Source of the DNA: Copromyces sp. CBS 386.78
Taxonomy: Eukaryota > Ascomycota > Sordariomycetes > Sordariales > Sordariaceae
Direction of reading: 5' to 3'
NCBI GenBank assembly: GCA_030685235.1
Contig: MU839087.1
Coordinates: forward strand, 1 to 64,000
DNA: 64,000 bases
Numbering within the stretch: position 1 is the first letter of the stretch; each line of letters starts with the position of its first letter. Below, in pieces: positions 47,482 to 58,709 of the stretch. Made by a program: the position numbers and the translations under genes. Under the pieces are notes generated by a model, which made no database searches, was not told the DNA's origin, and worked only from the letters and a program-made list of their open reading frames with translations.

Positions 47482-50430
47482 GTTAATTAAAGAAATGTTG
47501 GACGCTATTTATAAAGTAAAGTAATTTACGAAGGTAAACGTTATCGCTACCTTTAATAAGTTCTATATAATTAAGGGATACGAATAATTAATAATTTTTA
47601 TTATAAGGTTTAGCCTCTACGAATCTTTAGTCTACCCTTTCGGTTTATTAGGGGCTTTAGCCTCCTTTTAGAATTTTATTAATAATATTTTATATAATAT
47701 CCTAGACGTTTATACGACGGCCTACTTTAACGACGTCCTAATCTTCTCTAAGACTTATAAGGAATACGTTAAATACGTTAGGGAAGTATTCTAACGCTTA
47801 ATCGATATAAATTTATAAATTAATATTAATAAATACGAATTCTATACGTAGAGGACTAAATATTTAGGTTTTATTATTACTTTAGGAAGTATTGAAATAG
47901 ATTCCGAAAAAGTAGAAGTAATTATTAAATAGGAAGTATTAATAAATAAATATTAGTTATAGCGTTTCTTAGGCTTTACCAACTTCTATAGGAAGTTTAT
48001 TACCGGCTTTTTATATATAAGTAAACCGCTATACGAATTAACTAAGAAAATAGTCGATTAGAAGTAGGATAAAGAGTATAATAACGCTTTTAAAGCTTTA
48101 AAGACTATATTTACAACGGTACCAGTCCTTAAGATCTATAATTGGGAGAAGCCTATAATTATAGAAGTCGATACTTCCGATTAGTTAATAGGGGGAATAT
48201 TATTATAAATATACGATAGCGAATTTTATTTAATCGTTTATTTTTTAGTTAAATACTTTACGGCCGAATATAATTATAATATTTATAATAAAGAATTGCT
48301 TACAATTATTAAAATATTAGAGGAATAGCGCCTAAAGTTAGAGGGAGTAGCTTAACCGTTTAAGATCGTTATAGATTACAAGAATTTAAAGATTTTCGGT
48401 ACTACGAAGAAGCTTACCCCTAAATATATAAAGTAGTCCGAATTCTTATTATAATTTAATTTTATAATTACGTATAGATTAGGGTTTACTAACGTTAAAT
48501 TAAATACGTTTAACCGTAAATTAGAATACGTCCCTAGGGATATAGAGGATAATAAATTAAAAGTAAGAAAGAAACTACTTATCGACTTAGAACGTTTCGA
48601 TATAAAAACTTTCGGGGAATTAATAGATATGGATAGCGAAAAGTTTATATTAAACGCTTTATTAAACAGCGGTTCCTCCTTCGTTATTTATATACTAGAA
48701 AACGGTATCGAAGACTAAAATAACGAAGGATTAGGCATCTATATAAATAACCTAATAGACCGCGCCTATACTAACTCCCCTATAATAACTAATATCCGAA
48801 AAGCTATTAGGATAGGGATCCGCTAGCTAAAGTACCTGAAGAAGACCCTAAAAATTCTTTTCGCCGAATATTATATAGTTAATAATAGGGTAATATTTAG
48901 AGATAGGTTAGTAATACCCTTTAACGACGAAGGAATCTAATTAGAGTTAATTTACCGTATTTATTCTTTTGTGTAGAGTAGCTACTTAAGTAGAAATAAG
49001 ACGGTAGTACTAATATACCAGTATTTTTAGCTAAGAATAATCGTCGTAGTAAATACCTATTATAAGGCGTATATCCCCTATAATAAAATTAAGGCTATTA
49101 GAACGTTACTAGTAGGTTTCTTCAAGCCGTTACCTATTTTATAAGTACCTTAGAAGGATATTTCTATCGATTACGTAACCCCGTTCCCTAAATTATAGAA
49201 AGTAAGTAGGGGTATTAAGTATAAATATATTCTAGTCGTAGTAGATAGATTAATTAAAATAAAATATTTTATTCCAATAGAAGGCTTAATAATGGAAGAA
49301 TTGGTAGAAAAATTTATTAATTATATTTATACCCTTTACGGTTTCTTAAATACTATCGTTTTAAATAGGGGTATTTAGTTCGTATCGGCTTTCTAAAGGT
49401 AATTATTATTACGGTTAGGCGTTAAACTAAAATATTCTACGCCTTACTATAAAGAGACGAACGGCTAGACCGAAAGGATTAATATAGAATTAGAATAGTA
49501 TTTAAAGACCTTTATTAATTAGGCTTAAAATGATTAGGTAGATTAGCTACCTTTAACTAAATTCTAAAGTAATAACCTTAAATTAATATTAATAGGGGTA
49601 ACCCCCTTTTTCGCCAACTACGGTTTCTACCTACGTATAGGGATAGAACTATTAATACCGCTACTACCGGATATAATAAATATATAAAAGAAGTAAATTT
49701 TTAGTATAAACTAGTTAGTATTACGATTTAAAGAGGTTTGGGACTTTATTAAAACTTCTTCCTTATAAGTATAAATAAAGTATGAAGCGGCAGCGAACGA
49801 AAAATGAATAAATATTCCCAAATATAAGGTTAGCGATAAAATTATACTTAATATAGCCAACTATATAATTGGTAGACTATACAATAAATTGGCCCTACGT
49901 TTTGAGGGACCTTTCCGTATTATAAAGGCTAGTTCATATACGGTAGAACTAGCTTTACCTAATAATATAAAGGTTACCTACGTCGTTAACGTATTTAAAA
50001 TCAAACTATACGTTAAAAGTTTACTAAGTTAAAAAAAATTTATAACCGACGTTAAAGCTAATAACAGTATAATCGTTATTAGAATTAATAATTTCGAAGA
50101 GGATAAACGTTAGGAGTTTAAAGAACTCTTAGATTACTAGAAAATCGAAGGTCGTTAGCAATATCTAATAAAATAGACTCACTATCCTCTAGATTAGCAG
50201 CTAGCAGCCAACCTTAACGGCTATTACGAATTAGTTTAGGATCTTTATAAGAAGCGGCTAGAATTGGGACTACTATATATTAACTTCCGGAAGGGATTTA
50301 AAATATAATTGAAATTAGGAATTTTACTAATTGAAGAAGCTTTGCCTTCTTTAGTCCCGGCTACGGCGGTATTAGAAGTAAATACCCGTCAAATTCGACG
50401 AAGCGCAAAATTGAATTATAAGTAAGAAAA
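47477..50430 (+). pseudogene. Gypsy-2 pol 3' part: RT, RNase H, integrase, chromodomain (RIPped)
   Basis: RT resumes with LPLIKEMLDAIYK, then the catalytic box AYFNDVLIFS (47720-47750, from Y.DDVLIFS). RNase H follows (IIEVDTSD.LIGGIL about 48165; FTAEYNYNIYNKELL about 48260). Integrase covers about 48930-49600: YKYILVVVDRLIKIKYFIPI, ETNG.TERINIELE. A C-terminal chromodomain lies at about 50085-50250 (KIEGR.QYLIK.THYPLD and LNGYYELV). This makes Gypsy-2 a chromovirus. Confidence 0.92.
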
Positions 50431-51102
50431 TAAAAAATTAGTAAAAATAAAAGAATTTAAAGTACAGTTTATTTTATATATCCTAGCCGAATCGTTTTAT
50501 AGATATCTAACTGTAGTAATTAGGCACTATTAATAGCGACCGGGAGATAATATGTCTTATAGCAGTTTTATATTTCTTACCCCTAATACTTACCCCTAGT
50601 ACCTCACCTCCCAGCCAATAGTTAAAGCCTACAATTAAAATTTTTACTATAGTTAGTAGGGATAGGGGATATAGTTACGAATTATAGAGAAAAGATAATT
50701 ACGATAATTATAAATAGGATTCGAATAGAAGGTTTCTATAATCTATAATATTAATAAGGTTATAAGCGTCCCTACAAATTATTATACTACGAACGTCCTT
50801 ATAGTACCCCCCGTCGGGGGCTAGTAATAGTGAGGTATAGATAGGGAGCTTATAAGATTATTGGGTACAATTCTAAGTTTGTTTGAACTTATTTAGGATT
50901 ATTTAGGATAATAATTGCGGCGGAGGGATATTTTTGAGGAAAGGGTATATCTAGTAATATTTTAGCTAGCGGCCGCCCTTAAATAAGAGCCTTGGCGCCA
51001 AGCCAATACCCGTCTTAGTATACTCTATTTTATAGATATTAATAGTTTCTAGACGGTTTTAAATAGATTTTAAGGCCGGGAATTAATTTAGAAGGGGGGT
51101 AG

Positions 51103-51346
51103 TATCACAGGCATTGCCTACTCTTTATAGATAGATAGGGGTATTGTACTATATTAGTATAGTTAGCTAAGTATAGTTGTTTAAATATAATATAGCCATA
51201 GTGCCGCCCTGTAGATCTATGGCCACCCATGGTCATAGGGCTCCACACCATACCCTACATAGTTCTCGTATGCGCACAGGTTCCTCTTCTAGTTCCTCGC
51301 ACAACAATCAACATCTTACTTTAGTGCTTGCTCGCGCCCCATGATA
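51103..51346 (+). repeat. Gypsy-2 3' LTR (244 bp)
   Basis: TATCACAGGCATTGCC...CGCGCCCCATGATA followed by TTAAT. The right two-thirds (from about 51190) are almost RIP-free; the left part is mutated. Confidence 0.95.
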
Positions 51347-51351
51347 TTAAT

Positions 51352-51800
51352 ATTTAATTACTAATTATTTTAAACGAATATTAAAAGTTTTTTATAAAGT
51401 GTTATACTATTAAAACGTATAAGGTTAATTAGGTCCGCTATATACCGTTTAATAATATTAAAGTATATTAAAGTATTTTTTTTAAATCGAAGGGAATAGG
51501 ATTCGATATTACTAAAGTTAGGGAAATATAGTAAGAAGGTATATTTAGTACTAGCGTTAATTAAACCGTTATAAATATAGAGGATAATAATAACTTATTC
51601 GTTAATAACGGTAGTAATATTAATAACTTTAATAATAATAAGGATAAAAAATTTGAAGAAGAAGGGGAGGAAGATAAAGAGGGTAATAACGACGATTTTA
51701 AACCTTTTATTACAATTTCTAGAAGACGAACCGCCGCTATAATTATTACCCTATCGACTTTAATTATTCTAGTAATAAATTAAATATAAATCTACCGTTT
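51352..51800 (+). pseudogene. Harbinger second protein, C-terminal part? (RIPped)
   Basis: Continuation of the left-arm plus-strand frame region after the Gypsy-2 duplication. It has basic then Asn-rich sequence and an acidic run KKFEEEGEEDKEGNNDDFKPF-like (shortened: EEEGEEDKEGNNDDFKPF, about 51654-51708). Whether it joins the Myb/SANT-like frame at 21513 in phase is not established. Confidence 0.35.
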
Positions 51801-52540
51801 TATAACTAACCTAAATAAGATTCTAGCTAGTTAAACCGTTATATTTGTAAATATAGAGGGTAATAATAGGGGTAAGAAAAAGTCGGATATTATAATATTA
51901 AGTAGTTCGATAGAGAAGGCCGTAACTACTCTATAAACTCCTAAATTTCCTCAGTACGGCCGATATTAGTATTACAATTAATAATTTGTAGGCGTACTTT
52001 GCTAGTAAAATAATAGAAATAGAAATAATAGTATATATCGATTATTTCGTAAATAATCCGCTGGTTGTAGTAATGTGGATAAAATTAAGCGAATTAATAA
52101 AAAGTATATATATAAATAAATAGAAATTATAAATTTAAAAAGAGGGGTCGTAAATTAGAAATCTAATAATTTTATTAGAAATCGTATAAGTAAATATAAT
52201 AATTTCGATTTTTTATAAAGTTTTTGGCCAAATTATTCAATTTATTAAAATAATTCGACTTACTAAATTTTTCGATTTTATATAAATATATTGAAATAAT
52301 TCAATTTAATTGAATTTGACTAGATTTTTCGGTTTTATCGGTTTACTTAAATAATACAATTTTATATAGTTTTAATTAAATAATTTAATTTTATATAACT
52401 TTATTCAAATAATTCGATTTTATATATTAAAATCCTATTTCGCCTCCCCTCCTCTCTACTTTCTACTATAATACTTTTACTATTATTAATTTATTAAATA
52501 CGCCGTATTATAGCAGATAGTATTAGAATAAATACCCTTT
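51801..52540. other. Harbinger interior between its two genes
   Basis: AT-rich decayed DNA without a recognised domain. It contains a 29-bp tandem array (next entry). Confidence 0.45.
52230..52435 (+). repeat. 29-bp tandem array AAATAATTCRATTTTATATA
   Basis: The last three units start at 52349, 52378 and 52407 with exact 29-bp period (AAATAATTCGATTTTATATA-type). Looser copies precede them back to about 52230. It sits in the intergenic part of the Harbinger element and may be a binding array or a chance minisatellite. Confidence 0.75.
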
Positions 52541-52549
52541 ACTATTTAT

Positions 52550-53700
52550 TTTGTTCGCCGCCGCACTATCTTTATTATCCTCTCCTCAATCTATATTAAT
52601 ACCTTCGCCTCCTTCCTCAAATATACTACAATAAAATTATAAAGCTTAATTACTATATATACAATTTAAACTTATTTTTTTATAAAATATTCGATAGGCG
52701 CGATCTATACGATTTTCTACCTTTTTTTTACAAAACTAAAGATTTGTTCGACAACGGTACAAATGCGAGCGTAACGTAAATTATATAGCTTTTTCGCTAT
52801 TTTTAGAGGTTTATCCGCATTTCTCTAATTTTATAAATAGTATTTAACGTTCGAAAAGGGAATAATAATATTTAGCCGAATCCTAAACCCTATATTAATT
52901 ACGTAATATCGCGACCTTAATATATAAAAAGATTTCTTAAATATATAAATAGCTAAAAAAAATTATTAAAAAATCCCTCTACGCCCGCTAATACGTACGT
53001 AAAAGTATAATCGAACTTTACTACAATAAATACGTTTTAAGTAATATTACCCTTTTAATTATAATATTAAAATTACTACCGTAATAGTATATAGGCAACT
53101 ACGTAAATCCTATCAATAATACTAATATAACTATTAAAAACGTTGAGGATTAAATTTAATTCGATATTAAGGTCGAAATAATTATTATTTAGCAACCATA
53201 CGAAGTACTAATAAAGGGTTTCGAATTTAAGGAATATATCTTTTATAATCGCACTTATAGTACTTTAACTAATCTAAAATTTATATATTATAATCTACTA
53301 AAATTTTATATAAACGAAAATATATAATACTATTATTACCTTTTATTATATAGTTTAATATTTAGTCGTTTCTAGACTGGTATAGATTTAAAGCTATTTT
53401 ACTAATTTATTAAAGGTATATCGATCTATACAAAAGAAGTTTTTAAATTAGGTTTTCGAACTATAATAAATAGTATTAGCTAATTCTTTAGCATATTCTA
53501 GGCCGCCTAAGTATATAGGAATAAGCGGCTTATAGTTACCCTTTATTTATTAAGTAGCTACGAAAATATATATAGTATTTATTATAGTAGCGGTAAAGGT
53601 AGTTCGGTTAGTACTATCCGTATCTATTTTATTAATAAGATTTAAATAATTAATTTATATAGGTATTATAGCGAATAGAGGTTATTAATATCCTACGATA
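52550..53700 (-). pseudogene. PIF/Harbinger transposase (DDE_Tnp_4 type, RIPped)
   Basis: The minus strand shows the family in order: the helix-turn-helix/pre-catalytic part (about 53290-53500), then VFNSYISIIDRIYVVAYILL (53030-53120), the decayed 'F..CIGAIDGTHI' with the first catalytic Asp, then KFDYTFTYVLAGVEGF (about 52995-52945) matching 'FD..FTYVL.G.EGS..DS' with the second Asp, and a 'YYLaD.GFG' remnant (GLGFG.ILLFPF, about 52885). The frame then shifts toward the C-terminus. Stops are TAA/TAG at RIP sites. It would catalyse cut-and-paste at TAA/TTA targets. Confidence 0.85.
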
Positions 53701-54081
53701 AAAAATCCTAAAATATAATAGAACCTCCTTTATACCCCGTAACCTTACTAACTTAATTGGATTTTTACGTTTAAATACGTTATACGCTCTTAAATTCGTA
53801 CGTTCGAGTACGCTCGAACGAAGTAGTGTAGTTTGGGAGCTCTCGTCGATTTTAGTAGAAAACCGAACGTATAGCGTTAAAATTATACGAAATTATACTT
53901 TAATACTATGAATTATCTCTAGTTTAGAAGGTAATGCGCTCTGTATTAGCGCGGTACGAGTTTTGGCACCCTGGTCAGCGCAGAAGGTGCTAATACGAGC
54001 GTACAGTAGTAATTTATTGTTAAATTTGGTCTAGCGGCCTCAAAAAATCGATCTTGGCGGTCAGAAAACAACTCAAACGAC
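53701..54081. other. Harbinger right subterminal region
   Basis: Between the transposase 5' end and the right TIR. Less RIPped toward the TIR. No gene. Confidence 0.5.
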
Positions 54082-54118
54082 GTGCGCTTCCGGGAAGCGC
54101 AGCGAGCCGATCAGGCCC
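54082..54118 (-). repeat. Harbinger right TIR (37 bp) with 21-bp palindrome
   Basis: Reverse complement of the left TIR (34/37). Its inner part 54082-54102 is a perfect palindrome around one central G (GTGCGCTTCC-G-GGAAGCGCAC), able to form a hairpin. Followed by TAA. Confidence 0.95.
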
Positions 54119-56285
54119 TAAGTGGACGAATTGGACCTTGACATGGCGGTTTTTGGGGAGCCCTTATCCACTTCCATTCCGGACTCACGTCCCCGGTCTT
54201 GGCCGTTTGTCTTGTGGTGGTGAGAGATTGCATCGAAGGCGGGCGAGGCGGTGGGAGGTGGGAGATGGGAGAGAGGCGTTCGTGTGTTTTGGACAATGAC
54301 ATGGACATGTCTGACATGTCCAAATGTCCAATGATCTCCTGCGCAGATTTGGCTGTGGACTCGAGCTGGGGAGCCGTGCAGGTTTATATCTGATTCACTT
54401 TGCTTTTTATCAAAGCTTATCAGACGGCAGAGATGCAGACACCGCCACGTGCCAAAAGACCAGGAGGACTCTTCCCAAAGAAACCTCAAACGGCGCCGGC
54501 ATGGGATCGGCGCAGAATCTCACCAAACCCAGCAATAGCTTTGGCTCACCGCGCAACAATGGCAACGCTGGGCCGGCCGTCGGGGTCTCGGGGAGGCCAT
54601 TGGCCACTCACAGCCATGAAGCGGCGGGGTTGGATGAAGCTTCACAAAAGTGCAGATGCATATGGCTGACGTGCCATTTTTCCGTGTTGATTTCCCCTTG
54701 GTCGAATAGAGATCAGCATATTACACGTATGTTGAGTTCCATGAGCGTAGGGCTCTGATTACCTAGTGGGGATGATATGCTGAATTCATACTGTTGCTTC
54801 ACTTCTCTCTCTCAAATGGTTATCAGGGTCCAAATGTCTCAGACCCTTCAGCAGGAGAACAACACCAATAACGTACATAGGAGAATCGGTGAAAGTCTGC
54901 AAACTCGCCCCAACGCATCGGTTCCTGAGATATGACCAACCAATGGTATAACGTTGGATGCGGCTTTGTATAGCTAGAAGAAAGGGGTAACTAAGCCCGG
55001 CTTGCACTAGCTCTGTTTGGAGTGCGGGGTTGCATAACTTCCCTGTTCCTTGCTTTGCCTTTTGTGTTCTTAACCCCTGAATCCCGGGCGAATATTTACC
55101 GACTGTCCGACTCGATAGTGTACATACTCTGCGTACACTATTTCGCACCTGTCCAGAAATTGGCGTTGGATGCTGAAAACAGGAAGCCTTTTCATGGCCT
55201 CTTCCAGGGCCCAGGCACACACGTTTTCTTTTTGCGGCTCGCTACACCCGCTTTCTTAAGAGTTGGGTTCCTGCACCGAACGCAACACTGCACAATCGAG
55301 AGACACTTTTGTGCTCGTTCGTCAAACCGATCTTCCCCTCTTCCCAATGGCACCGTACGATCTGCGAACCATCTCCAAGGTCATACACGTGTATGTGTAT
55401 CTTGTGTCCTCATCCCTACATATCAAGCCAGACCGCATCACGGCATCATAACGAACCCATCATGCATCCTTGATAAAGAAGTCACAACGGAACCACCCCA
55501 GCACACTTGCTCCATAGCACACGTACGCTCACAATCATTAGCAATCATGAGAGATGAAAGCCAAGGCAACTTCCTGGCCCCAATATGGTCTGCCAGCCTC
55601 GCCATCCCCGCTCTCCTTGCCTAATCCATGGAGTATCCCACTTTTCTCCAGATCAAAAACGACCAAGATACCGGTGGCACGGGTGGGCAAGGTGGCCAAC
55701 AAAGCGGACTCGGAAACCCTTCCACCACGCTCGAGGCGCTTACTGCCCGTTTACTGCTCTCGATAGACCGGGCTCTCGCCCACCAAACTGGGCAAGTCTG
55801 GCCTGCTCTGGCACCAAGCCGTTGACTAGAGGATCATGAGGGTCACCGACACAAGCAAAGGGTCCGTTTTGTGGATTCTTCGGGGCCCCATCGCGGTGTT
55901 CCAAAGCCCCGATCTCTATCAAACGTATCCACGATGCGGACAACTTGGTGCTCCCGATTTCAGCGGTGACGGTTGAATTCCCGTGGCACTTGTAGATTGC
56001 CCGCTCGTGCATGTGCTTCCGTTGCAAAGTTTGACGGATGTCAGGCACTTTTTGTTGGGTTCATCTTGTAGGATTTCCAATTCCGTGATCTCCAGGGCCC
56101 CGGGGGAAGGACGTCCAAGACCGGGGGGACGATCTCATGTATAAGCTCCGGTCCCGGCCCCGAGAACGGGTGATGTGTTGTCCTCACCGTAAGCCAGCAA
56201 GCAGCTCTTCACCTCCTTACGCCAAGCCTGCCGCTCATCCCTCACACCCCCCTTCACGCCCCTCCTCCACCATCTGCCCCCTTGC
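54119..56285. other. intergenic region upstream of the GMC oxidoreductase gene
   Basis: Normal composition with no RIP, starting at the exact transposon border. Frames up to 200 codons (55022-55624 plus) lack recognisable domains or start context and are not called. It contains a 19-bp palindrome at 54303-54321. Confidence 0.5.
54303..54321. repeat. 19-bp palindrome GGACATGTC-T-GACATGTCC
   Basis: Perfect inverted repeat with 9-bp arms and a one-base centre, inside a local run of ATGGACATG/ATGTCCAAATGTCC repeats. Could be a dimeric regulator site or chance. Confidence 0.6.
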
Positions 56286-56292
56286 TATATAA
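56286..56292 (+). promoter_or_regulatory. TATA box of the GMC oxidoreductase gene
   Basis: TATATAA, 43 bases before the start codon, followed by a pyrimidine-rich leader (CCCTTTCCCTTCTTC) typical of filamentous fungal core promoters. Confidence 0.65.
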
Positions 56293-56334
56293 GCTTCGAC
56301 CCTTTCCCTTCTTCAACACTTTTATTCTTTCGCA

Positions 56335-58263
56335 ATGAAACTACCTATCGTTTTATTAAGTCAAGTTATAGCCATGGCCTCAGCTGTTCCACTAGCAGGA
56401 CTCGAGCAGTCCTACGACTACGTCATCGTCGGTGGTGGCACCGCCGGTTGCGTTCTCGCTAACCGTCTCACCGAAGATGCGGATGTCCGCGTCCTCCTCC
56501 TCGAGGCCGGTGGTGACAAGACCACCGACCCCGTGGTCCTCACTCCCGGTCTTGTCGCCGGTGTTTACGGCAAGGATGAGTACGACTGGAACTTCGAGTC
56601 TGTTCCTCAGGTAAGTTTTTGTGGAAAATAAACAAAAAAAAAGTCAGGGGGCTAACCAGCAAAACAGTCCACTCTCCACAACCGCATCATCAACCAAGCC
56701 CGCGGTAAGATGCTCGGTGGTTCCTCCGGCATTAACTTCATGATGCTGGTATACCCCTCCAAGGCCTCCATCGACGCATGGGCCGCCGTCGGCAACCCCA
56801 ACTGGGATTACGAGGCCTTGAAGCCTTACATCAAGAAGTTCGCCACCGTGGACGTCCCCTCGGCCAACACCAAGGACATCTGCCACATCACGTACAACAA
56901 CGACACGGTCGCCTACGGCAACGGCCCCGTCCACGCCTCCTTCGGCGAAGGGTACGGCATCACCAACGAGGGTTGGTACAAGACTTTCGAGTCGCTTGAC
57001 CTGCTTTCCAAGACGGACCAGCGCGACGGCGAGGCCCTGGGCGCCTTCCAGAACGGCAACTCCATCGACCCTGCCACCAAGACGCGCGCCTTCTCTGCCG
57101 TCGCCTACCTCACCGCCGAGGTCCGCGCCCGCGAGAACCTCAAGATCCTGACCAACGCCCACGTCAACAAGGTCCTCTTCGACACTACTGGAAGTGAGCC
57201 CGTCGCCACCGGCGTCGAGATCAACGTCAACGGCACCGTCAGCCAAGTCTCGGCCAACCTCGAAGTCATCCTCTCCGCCGGCGCTCTGCAGTCCCCTCAG
57301 ATCCTCGAGCTTTCCGGCGTCGGTAGCACCGAGATCCTCTCCCAGCACTCCATTCCCGTCGTCGTCGAGAACCCGGCCGTCGGCGAGGGCATGCAGGACC
57401 ACCCCATTGTGTGCCAGTCCTTCGAGGTCAACGAGGGCACTCCCTCGGGCGACATCCTGCGCGACCCTGCCGTGGTCGAGGCGCTTATGGCCATGTACAC
57501 GGCCGACCGCTCCGGTCCCATGGGCCAGCTGACCATCTCCTGCGCTTACACTCCCCTCGTCAACAAGACGGGCGTCGTCTCGAACGAGTGCGTCCAGGAC
57601 CTTTTCGCCGGCCGTGACTTCTCCAACCCGGCCCGCGCCGCCGTCCGCGACATCGTCGCCAACCCCAACGAGGCCACCTTCCAGTACATCCTGTTCCCTA
57701 CCCAGGTGCACATCGCCGACCACCCCGAGTCCATGGCCACGCACCTGATCCCCCGCGAGCCCGAGAACTTTTTGAGCATCCTGACCGTCCTCAACTCGCC
57801 CTTCTCTCGCGGTAGCGTGCACATCGCCTCCTCTGATCCCAAGGCCGCCCCCGTCTGGGACCCCAAGTACAACGACGACGACCTCGACTTGGAGCTTTTC
57901 GCGCGCGGCGTGCAGTTCGTCGAGAACCTGGTCGCACCCGACACGGCGCTCGGCAAGCTCGTTAACCAGAGCGGCCGTCGCCTGCCGCAGCTCAAGGGCG
58001 ACGATCTCGAGACCGCCAAGGAGATTGTGCGCCAGAGAATGATCTCCGTCTTCCACGTTTCCGGCTCGTGCGCCATGCGTCCCCGCGAGGAGGGTGGTGT
58101 CGTCAACGAGCGCCTCCAGGTTTATGGTGCCAAGAACCTCAGAGTCGTCGATGCTTCCATCTTCCCTGTTGAGCCGTCGGGTAACATCCAGAGCGTTGTT
58201 TACTCGGTTGCTGAGCGGGCGGCTGATCTGATCAAGGAGGATCGCGCGGCGGGAAAGGTTTGA
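56335..58263 (+). CDS. secreted GMC (glucose-methanol-choline) oxidoreductase
   Basis: 623-aa flavoenzyme from two exons (56335-56610, 56668-58263); the 57-nt intron has GTAAGT, CTAAC branch and ACAG acceptor and falls between codons. N-terminal signal peptide MKLPIVLLSQVIAMASAVP. FAD-binding VIVGGGTAGCVLANRL (res. 30-45), GMC signature 1 near GKMLGGSSGINFM (105-117), signature 2 GALQSPQILELSGVG, and C-terminal VFHVSGSCAM with probable catalytic His555 paired with Asn598 (EPSGNIQS). The family (CAZy AA3_2-like) oxidises alcohols or sugars while reducing O2 or quinones; substrate cannot be read from the sequence. His/Asn rather than His/His is seen in several GMC subfamilies. A TATA box lies 43 bp upstream. 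Start chosen for the signal peptide and leader. Confidence 0.95.
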
Positions 58264-58709
58264 AACATTCTTAATCTCCAGCGAGCGTGTTGATTGATTT
58301 GGTGGTTTAATGCTTTTGGTGCTTTGGTGGTGGTGGTGTTGCCGTTGTTGTTGCATAGCATTTTTGGACATGTCTTTTACGTATAGCATAGTATGAATGA
58401 TTAGTGAAGCTAATAATACCTTTTTTCACAACCTCTAGAAAAATCATGGACAGGAAGTGAAGGAGGACAAGCAACATGAGCACAAGAAGAATGAACATGA
58501 GCCCCGCGATGAGCAGGAGCAGTCTCAGTCCTCGTTCTGTGCGGTCATGTAAAGCTTGCTCAGCAAAGGGTATTGCTGACCGGCTGGCTTGCTTGAACAT
58601 TGTCTTTAAGGTTCGTCTAGGAACTTTTCAGTACTATCTTCGCTTCATGTATCATAAGAGTCTATACCTCCTTTCATGTATCCTTGTAATACCAACATCT
58701 TGCAAACAT
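58264..58709. other. convergent intergenic region
   Basis: 446 bp between the 3' ends of the GMC gene and the PIN-like transporter gene. GT/TTG-rich stretch at 58318-58355; terminators for both genes presumably lie here but none is defined. Confidence 0.5.

Larger units (their letters stand above)
21519..51346 (+). mobile_element. Gypsy-2: chromodomain Ty3/gypsy element, interrupted twice
   Basis: 244-bp LTRs at 21519-21762 and 51103-51346, with target duplication TTAAT (21514-21518, 51347-51351). Gag with zinc knuckle, retropepsin, RT, RNase H, integrase and a C-terminal chromodomain are present on the plus strand. The RT is split by Gypsy-3 at 25714-25718 and by a LINE at 40686. Without them the element is about 8.1 kb. 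Purine tract GAAGGGGGG before the 3' LTR. RIPped throughout. Confidence 0.95.
20539..54118 (-). mobile_element. PIF/Harbinger DNA transposon carrying the whole nested island
   Basis: The island ends in 37-bp terminal inverted repeats (20539-20575 and 54082-54118), the outer 25 bp perfect, flanked by the 3-bp duplication TAA (20536-20538, 54119-54121) that is typical of PIF/Harbinger. The minus strand of its right arm encodes a Harbinger (DDE_Tnp_4-type) transposase and the left arm a Myb/SANT-like protein. Removing Gypsy-2 plus one target duplication leaves a 3,747-bp element of normal size. The flanking host DNA would join as GACGC-TAA-GTGGACG. RIPped and dead. Confidence 0.92.

Noticed and set aside
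20539..54118. Starship giant element
   Set aside because: No captain (DUF3435 tyrosine recombinase) frame is seen, ends are Harbinger TIRs with TAA duplications, and the size is explained by nested insertions.
55022..55624. 200-codon plus-strand frame upstream of the GMC gene
   Set aside because: No domain, signal or intron evidence; frames of similar length overlap it on the other strand.
56644..58389. 581-codon minus-strand open frame opposite the GMC oxidoreductase gene
   Set aside because: A by-product of GC-rich third positions in the real gene; the translation is low-complexity Gly/Val/Asp/Leu-rich with no domain, whereas the plus strand has a full GMC protein with a TATA box and intron.
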